Of a DNA stretch of 64,000 nucleotides, positions 60,106 through 64,000 are shown one piece after another. The first letter of the stretch is position 1, and each line of letters starts with the position of its first letter. Both the position numbers and the translations under genes were made by a program. The notes below the pieces were generated by a model. The model was not told the origin of the DNA and made no database searches. It worked only from the letters and a program-made list of their open reading frames with translations. Origin of the DNA: CAWINY01 sp963837635 (GTDB taxonomy: Bacteria > Acidobacteriota > Terriglobia > Terriglobales > Acidobacteriaceae); the NCBI GenBank assembly GCA_963837635.1, contig CAWINY010000006.1:124001-188000 (forward strand), in the 5' to 3' direction.

Positions 60106-61995
60106 ATGCGAATACTTTTGGCCATGGCGGTCGGGTTGTGGCTTGCGCTCATCCTTGCGCATGCCCAAGCGCCCCCGTTCGCGAATCTCGACACTGCTGC
60201 TGCGAGCCAATCGGCGACCACGCCCGTGAATCAGTGCTCTGGCAAAAGCGCCAAGGAGTGCAAAGAATCCAGAAATGACTCTAAGAAAGCGCTAGCGGCC
60301 TTCAATCACGGAATCAAGCTCACGGACAAACATCCCGAGGAGGCATTGAAGGCGCTGAATCTGGCCGTCCAACTGGAACCTGGAAAAGTGCAGTACGTCT
60401 CAGCTCGCGAACTCCTTGGTCAGCAAGTCGCATACCAGCACATTCAAAGCGGAAACCGTCTGTTGTCCGCGGGAAACCCTGTCGCCGCGGCAAGCGACTT
60501 TCGCCGGGCGCTTGAGGTCGATCCCGGAAACCAGTTTGCTTCACAACGATTGCTGGACGCAACGCTTTCCCCGGCGCTCGGGGCCCCCGCTGGACGTAAA
60601 ACACCAGATCAGACTTCCGTGCACCCGGAGTACACCGAACCAGAGTGGGACGCGCAGGAAGCAATCCTGCGTCCCAAAGCGGGCCCCGAAACCTTGCACC
60701 TGACGGGAAAAACGGGCTCCGCTTACACTCAGATCGGCGCCGCGTTCAACATCAAGGTACGCTTGGATTCGTCTGCTCCCGACCGTAGCCTGCACCTGGC
60801 CCTGAACCAGGTGACATTCGAGCAGGCAATGGATGCCGTGGCGCTGGTGACCCACACTTTCTGGACTCCCGTTTCTTCCAGCGAAGTGCTTGTCGCTGCC
60901 GACACGCCTGCCAAGCGCAAAGAGCTCGAACGCTGGCTGATGCGGACCTTTTACTTGCCGGAGCTCCCCTCGGCGCAGGCCTTGAACAATATTGCGAACC
61001 TGCTCCGGACACTGTTCGAATTTCGATCCGTCACCCAATCGGACAGCAACTGGACCGTCACCGTACGCGGCCCGGCCTCCAAGATATTGGCGGCTACTCG
61101 GTTTCTGCAGACGTTGCACCCGGGGCGGCCGCAAGTGATGCTCGATTTCGAAGTGTACGAGATCACCCGGCCGCTGTTGCGTGACATTGGAATCACTCTC
61201 CCATCTCAGTTCTCCACCTTCAACCTTTCACAGACTGAGCCTGCCGCAGTGATCCGCAACGTTCAACAGGTTCTCTTACAAAACGGCACCCAGGGAAGCG
61301 TCCCTCAGCTGACCGGACTGGCTCCAGTTCTCCCTGCTCTGCTTTCGCAACGTCAACAACCAAACCAGCTGACCGCGCCTTTGCAGAACTCAGTGCCCAC
61401 CTTTGGCGGTGGAAAGAGCTTGATGGGAGTCCAGATCCCGCCGGTCACCGCCAATTTCTCGCAAACCCAGTCGCGGGCTATCTCGCTGAGCAGCGTCACC
61501 CTTCGCGGGTCGCACGGCGACGCCACAACCTTTCGCATGGGTACTCGTTATCCCGTTGTGTCCGCGTCCTATCCGTCGGGGACAACCTCGCTTGCGGCTT
61601 TCCCTACAATCACCTACGAGGATCTCGGCATAACCATCAAGGCAACTCCCTCAATCCACCAGCAAGATGTGACCCTTGACCTGGGAATGGAGCTGCGTTC
61701 GTTAGGGTCGCAGCTTTTCAATGGGATTCCTACCATCAACCAGCGGAGTTACCAAGGAACCATCACCGTGCGAAAGGACGAACCCGCTGTCGTGGCAAGT
61801 TCTGTGAGTCGAAGTGATCTCCAAAGCTTGCAAGGCATTCCCGGTTTTGCTAGCGTGGCCGCACTGGGCAGGCTTGTCAGCGACCGGAGCACCGAAGAGG
61901 ACGAAGAAGAACTCCTTATCCTGATCACCCCCCATGTCATCGACACCATGCAAACCGTCGACAGTACAGAGGTCTACCTGCCGTCGAACAATTAG
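60106..61995 (+). CDS. Secretin-domain protein with TPR-like N terminus
   Basis: A 629-residue exported protein. A signal peptide (MRILLAMAVGLWLALILAHA) is followed by TPR-like repeats (NHGIKLTDKHPEEALKALNL), an N-domain with VYEITRPLLRDIGITLP, and a C-terminal secretin domain with FRMGTRYPVVSASYPSG, FPTITYEDLGITIKATPSI and EELLILITPHVI. Secretins form the outer membrane pore of type II secretion and type IV pili. The secretin core is shorter than in GspD or PilQ. It precedes another exported protein and, at the window edge, a pseudopilin-like gene. Confidence 0.85.
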   Translation: MRILLAMAVGLWLALILAHAQAPPFANLDTAAASQSATTPVNQCSGKSAKECKESRNDSKKALAAFNHGIKLTDKHPEEALKALNLAVQLEPGKVQYVSARELLGQQVAYQHIQSGNRLLSAGNPVAAASDFRRALEVDPGNQFASQRLLDATLSPALGAPAGRKTPDQTSVHPEYTEPEWDAQEAILRPKAGPETLHLTGKTGSAYTQIGAAFNIKVRLDSSAPDRSLHLALNQVTFEQAMDAVALVTHTFWTPVSSSEVLVAADTPAKRKELERWLMRTFYLPELPSAQALNNIANLLRTLFEFRSVTQSDSNWTVTVRGPASKILAATRFLQTLHPGRPQVMLDFEVYEITRPLLRDIGITLPSQFSTFNLSQTEPAAVIRNVQQVLLQNGTQGSVPQLTGLAPVLPALLSQRQQPNQLTAPLQNSVPTFGGGKSLMGVQIPPVTANFSQTQSRAISLSSVTLRGSHGDATTFRMGTRYPVVSASYPSGTTSLAAFPTITYEDLGITIKATPSIHQQDVTLDLGMELRSLGSQLFNGIPTINQRSYQGTITVRKDEPAVVASSVSRSDLQSLQGIPGFASVAALGRLVSDRSTEEDEEELLILITPHVIDTMQTVDSTEVYLPSNN

Positions 61996-62135
61996 AGGGC
62001 GCTTCCAGCATATTACCTCGGCAAAAATGGGTGCGAATCTGTCGAGCGCCACGCCAATCACAAGCCTGCTTGGCACTTCGGGCGCTCATCATTTTGCGGT
62101 TGTGAGCCGGACTGCTATCCTTGAACGAGTTCGCC

Positions 62136-63224
62136 ATGGCTCTCGGTAAACCTGCGGCAACGTTTGCTTTCGCTTGTGCGCTGTGCGCATCCTCCCATGC
62201 GCAAACCGTGGGCGACCTCATTGGTTCGGATAGCACCGTAGTAATGGTCGCCGGCGGCAGCATCAGCGCCAAAGACACGGCGGCCACGCTGAAGCTGGCG
62301 CGCGGCGGTGAGCTGCGGATATGTCCTCACTCCAGCGTTTCGCTGAGTGCCAGCAATGATGGGCACGACTTGGTCATTGGCATGTTGGGCGCCGGTGCCA
62401 TCGAGACAGACTATGTGCTGGGCACCTCGGTCGACACTCTCCTTACCCCCGACTTCCGTATCCGGTTGCAGGGGCCGGGGGTTTCTCACTTTGCCGTTGC
62501 GAGCGATGTGCACGGGAATACCTGCGTCCGTTCGCTGCCCGGCAACAACTCCTCACTGGTTGTGAACGAGTTGCTGGGGGACGGCGTTTACCCGGTGCGC
62601 TCGGGAGACCAGGTCGTCTTCCACAATGGCCGGATAAGCGAGACCGACCTGCTTGTCCCGCCTGACTGCGGCTGCGGACCGCCGCAAGCACCCGTGCAGA
62701 GAACTGAAAACCCACCCGTGCCCGCTGCGATCCAAGCGACGAAGCCTGTTATACCGGCCTCGCCTGCCAAGTCTGTAACGGAACCCACTCCGCCGAAACC
62801 CGGGGTAACGCCCACAGCGTCCCGCGAGGTCACACGGCCACAGTTGGGTAGCGTCTCCGGCGCCGAACCCGAACCTGTTCCTGGATTGGACACACCACCC
62901 CTTGGACTGCCCGGCCCTGTCAACAGCACGCTCCGCCAACCTGGGACGATGCCTGAGACCCTCATCACAGTTGACGCCCCGTTCGTCTTCCGTGCTGAAG
63001 AGGCCTCGCTTCCTCCGCCTCCAATCGTAGCCACCGTGTCGCTCTCGCATATGCCTGACCTACGCATTCCGAGCGTGCAGCCATTACCACCTAGGGTGGC
63101 AACCGTGGCGGCGCCAGATGCCAAATCGAACGCCAGTGGACGGCCGGCTGACGAACCCAGACAAGGCGGCTTCTTCACTAAGCTCGGAGCGCTGTTCGCG
63201 GGTTTGTTTGGCAAGCATCATTAA
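62136..63224 (+). CDS. Exported protein with FecR-like N-terminal part
   Basis: A 362-residue protein. A signal peptide (TFAFACALCASSHAQ) is followed by a beta-rich domain of about 150 residues with LKLARGGELRICPHSSVSLS and VLGTSVDTLLTPDFRI, which resembles FecR/iron dicitrate or cupin-like exported domains. The rest is proline-rich and ends in a basic tail (FFTKLGALFAGLFGKHH). No firm function. ATG 62136 is preferred; TTG 62121 is also in frame. It lies 140 bases after the secretin gene on the same strand. Confidence 0.6.
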   Translation: MALGKPAATFAFACALCASSHAQTVGDLIGSDSTVVMVAGGSISAKDTAATLKLARGGELRICPHSSVSLSASNDGHDLVIGMLGAGAIETDYVLGTSVDTLLTPDFRIRLQGPGVSHFAVASDVHGNTCVRSLPGNNSSLVVNELLGDGVYPVRSGDQVVFHNGRISETDLLVPPDCGCGPPQAPVQRTENPPVPAAIQATKPVIPASPAKSVTEPTPPKPGVTPTASREVTRPQLGSVSGAEPEPVPGLDTPPLGLPGPVNSTLRQPGTMPETLITVDAPFVFRAEEASLPPPPIVATVSLSHMPDLRIPSVQPLPPRVATVAAPDAKSNASGRPADEPRQGGFFTKLGALFAGLFGKHH

Positions 63225-63405
63225 CCGGAAGCATAACGAACCGAAAGCGCCCAATGACGCGCTGAAGGTTCCACCTTATGTTTGGCCACCGTTGTTTCTG
63301 ATTGATAGATTTTTGGGGAAATCGTCAAGCGTTGTGGTACCAAGCTTCGAACCTGCTTGCGGGGAGGTCGTCACAAAAAGCCTGAAATAGCAAGGAAGGC
63401 AGCTG

Positions 63406-64000
63406 CTAGAAGTTTCCCGCGCTTCCATTCTGTCCAGACACAGCACCTGAAGTCATGCCAGGCAAGGTCACGCCAGGCGCGCCGGACTGTGGTGGGGCAG
63501 GCGCAGCGGGAAGAAATCCGGGACCATTCGCTTGATTGAATATCCAAATTCCGTCGTAGGGCCGTGTGAAGAGTCCGCCTCTGTCGAGTATGCGACTATA
63601 TACGAACTGCCAGCAGTTGTAGTGGTCTTTATTTTCATCGAAAACGTGGAATGATTTCTTTGTGCTGGTGCTGGCGACGCCAATGATAGGGCCGCCTCCG
63701 AAAACCGGCCCTTGTGCTCCCGCGTCGGCGGGAGCAGCAGACTCCTGGGACGAACCCGAGGGTTGCTCTCCGCATGGTGATGGACTGTCGCCGGAGTCGG
63801 CAGGCGGTGGTGCTTGATCGCCACCCTGACTGGCTGCCAGGCTGGAATGCCTCGGAACAAGCTTTACATCACCCACATGAAGCAAACGGAAGTCGTCGCC
63901 GGTCATCGGGTCTTTGTAGCGCTTCCGCAAACAACGAATATGATTGTTGTCCTCGAGTTGCTCTAATGTATTCGGATAAGTGCCGAATCTGCGATAGTAC
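63406..64000 (-). CDS. Type II secretion pseudopilin-like protein, partial
   Basis: The reading frame is open from the window edge to 63406. The N-terminal part near the edge reads YYRRFGTYPNTLEQLEDNN and continues CLRKRYKDPMTGDDFRLLH. This YP..L..L / RKRY.DPMTG.D. pattern is the soluble region of GspG/PulG-like pseudopilins of Acidobacteriota. The visible part has 198 residues, and the C-terminal part is glycine- and proline-rich with no known domain. The start and the membrane helix lie outside the window. It is convergent with the exported-protein gene at 62136. Confidence 0.7.
   Translation of the reverse strand, partial: YYRRFGTYPNTLEQLEDNNHIRCLRKRYKDPMTGDDFRLLHVGDVKLVPRHSSLAASQGGDQAPPPADSGDSPSPCGEQPSGSSQESAAPADAGAQGPVFGGGPIIGVASTSTKKSFHVFDENKDHYNCWQFVYSRILDRGGLFTRPYDGIWIFNQANGPGFLPAAPAPPQSGAPGVTLPGMTSGAVSGQNGSAGNF

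Overview
The window reads as chromosomal DNA of an Acidobacteriota bacterium. The best evidence is a divergent pair of secreted proteins of the 'VWFA-related Acidobacterial domain' type (28599-31010), supported by a fused LptF-LptG permease, a BshB1-like deacetylase, a MoeA-substrate-binding fusion and many GC-rich palindromic intergenic repeats. Coding density is high, GC is about 60% in most genes, and no rRNA, tRNA, CRISPR array, integrase or transposase was found. Both ends cut a gene: a minus-strand gene starts at 75 and leaves on the left, and a pseudopilin-like minus-strand gene enters from the right.

Region 1 (1-5150) holds housekeeping and orphan genes: a DUF2252 protein, xseB, a degenerate receiver protein, a diacylglycerol-kinase-family lipid kinase and a HisC-family aminotransferase. 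Region 2 (5252-13628) is the most interesting part. Seven genes lie on one strand with gaps of -4 to 23 bases: four peptidase-U32-family proteins (three UbiU-like, one UbiV-like by cysteine spacing), a substrate-binding-fold protein without signal peptide, a PEP-synthase/rifampin-phosphotransferase-like dikinase broken by a one-base frameshift, and an SDR oxidoreductase. I do not recognise this as a described pathway. The gene content suggests a cytosolic small-molecule pathway using oxygen-independent Fe-S hydroxylation, ATP-dependent phosphorylation and NAD(P)-dependent redox steps.

Region 3 (13.7-20.8 kb) has a protein phosphatase, two MFS transporters, a large membrane protein, an HU protein and two small regulatory or stress proteins. 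Region 4 (20.9-28.5 kb) is respiratory and molybdenum-related: an eight-heme cytochrome, Tat-exported ferredoxin and NrfD operon, followed by two MoeA genes. Region 5 (28.6-45.4 kb) carries the VWFA pair, a ferredoxin, an M61 peptidase, OsmC, cytidylate kinase, an ABC exporter, a prenyl synthase, BshB1, a PilZ protein, LptFG, a CheY-like protein and the hybrid cluster protein Hcp. Region 6 (45.5-53.5 kb) has a TonB-like protein and an RNA/cold-shock group (cold shock protein, DEAD-type helicase, two small proteins, RRM protein, ABC-F ATPase). Region 7 (53.6-64 kb) has a 983-residue exported multiheme protein with four tandem Ig-like repeats, a gene-poor 1.5 kb, a diheme cytochrome, a small HTH protein, and a secretin/pseudopilin group.

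Intergenic DNA is rich in inverted repeats of several families: a CCCACATCTGCC/GGCAGATGTGGG palindrome (one copy inside the dikinase gene), a GGCGTCTCGCCGGC element overlapping a stop codon, 'aaagccgcgcc' blocks, and long hairpins whose arms are built of a short repeated word.
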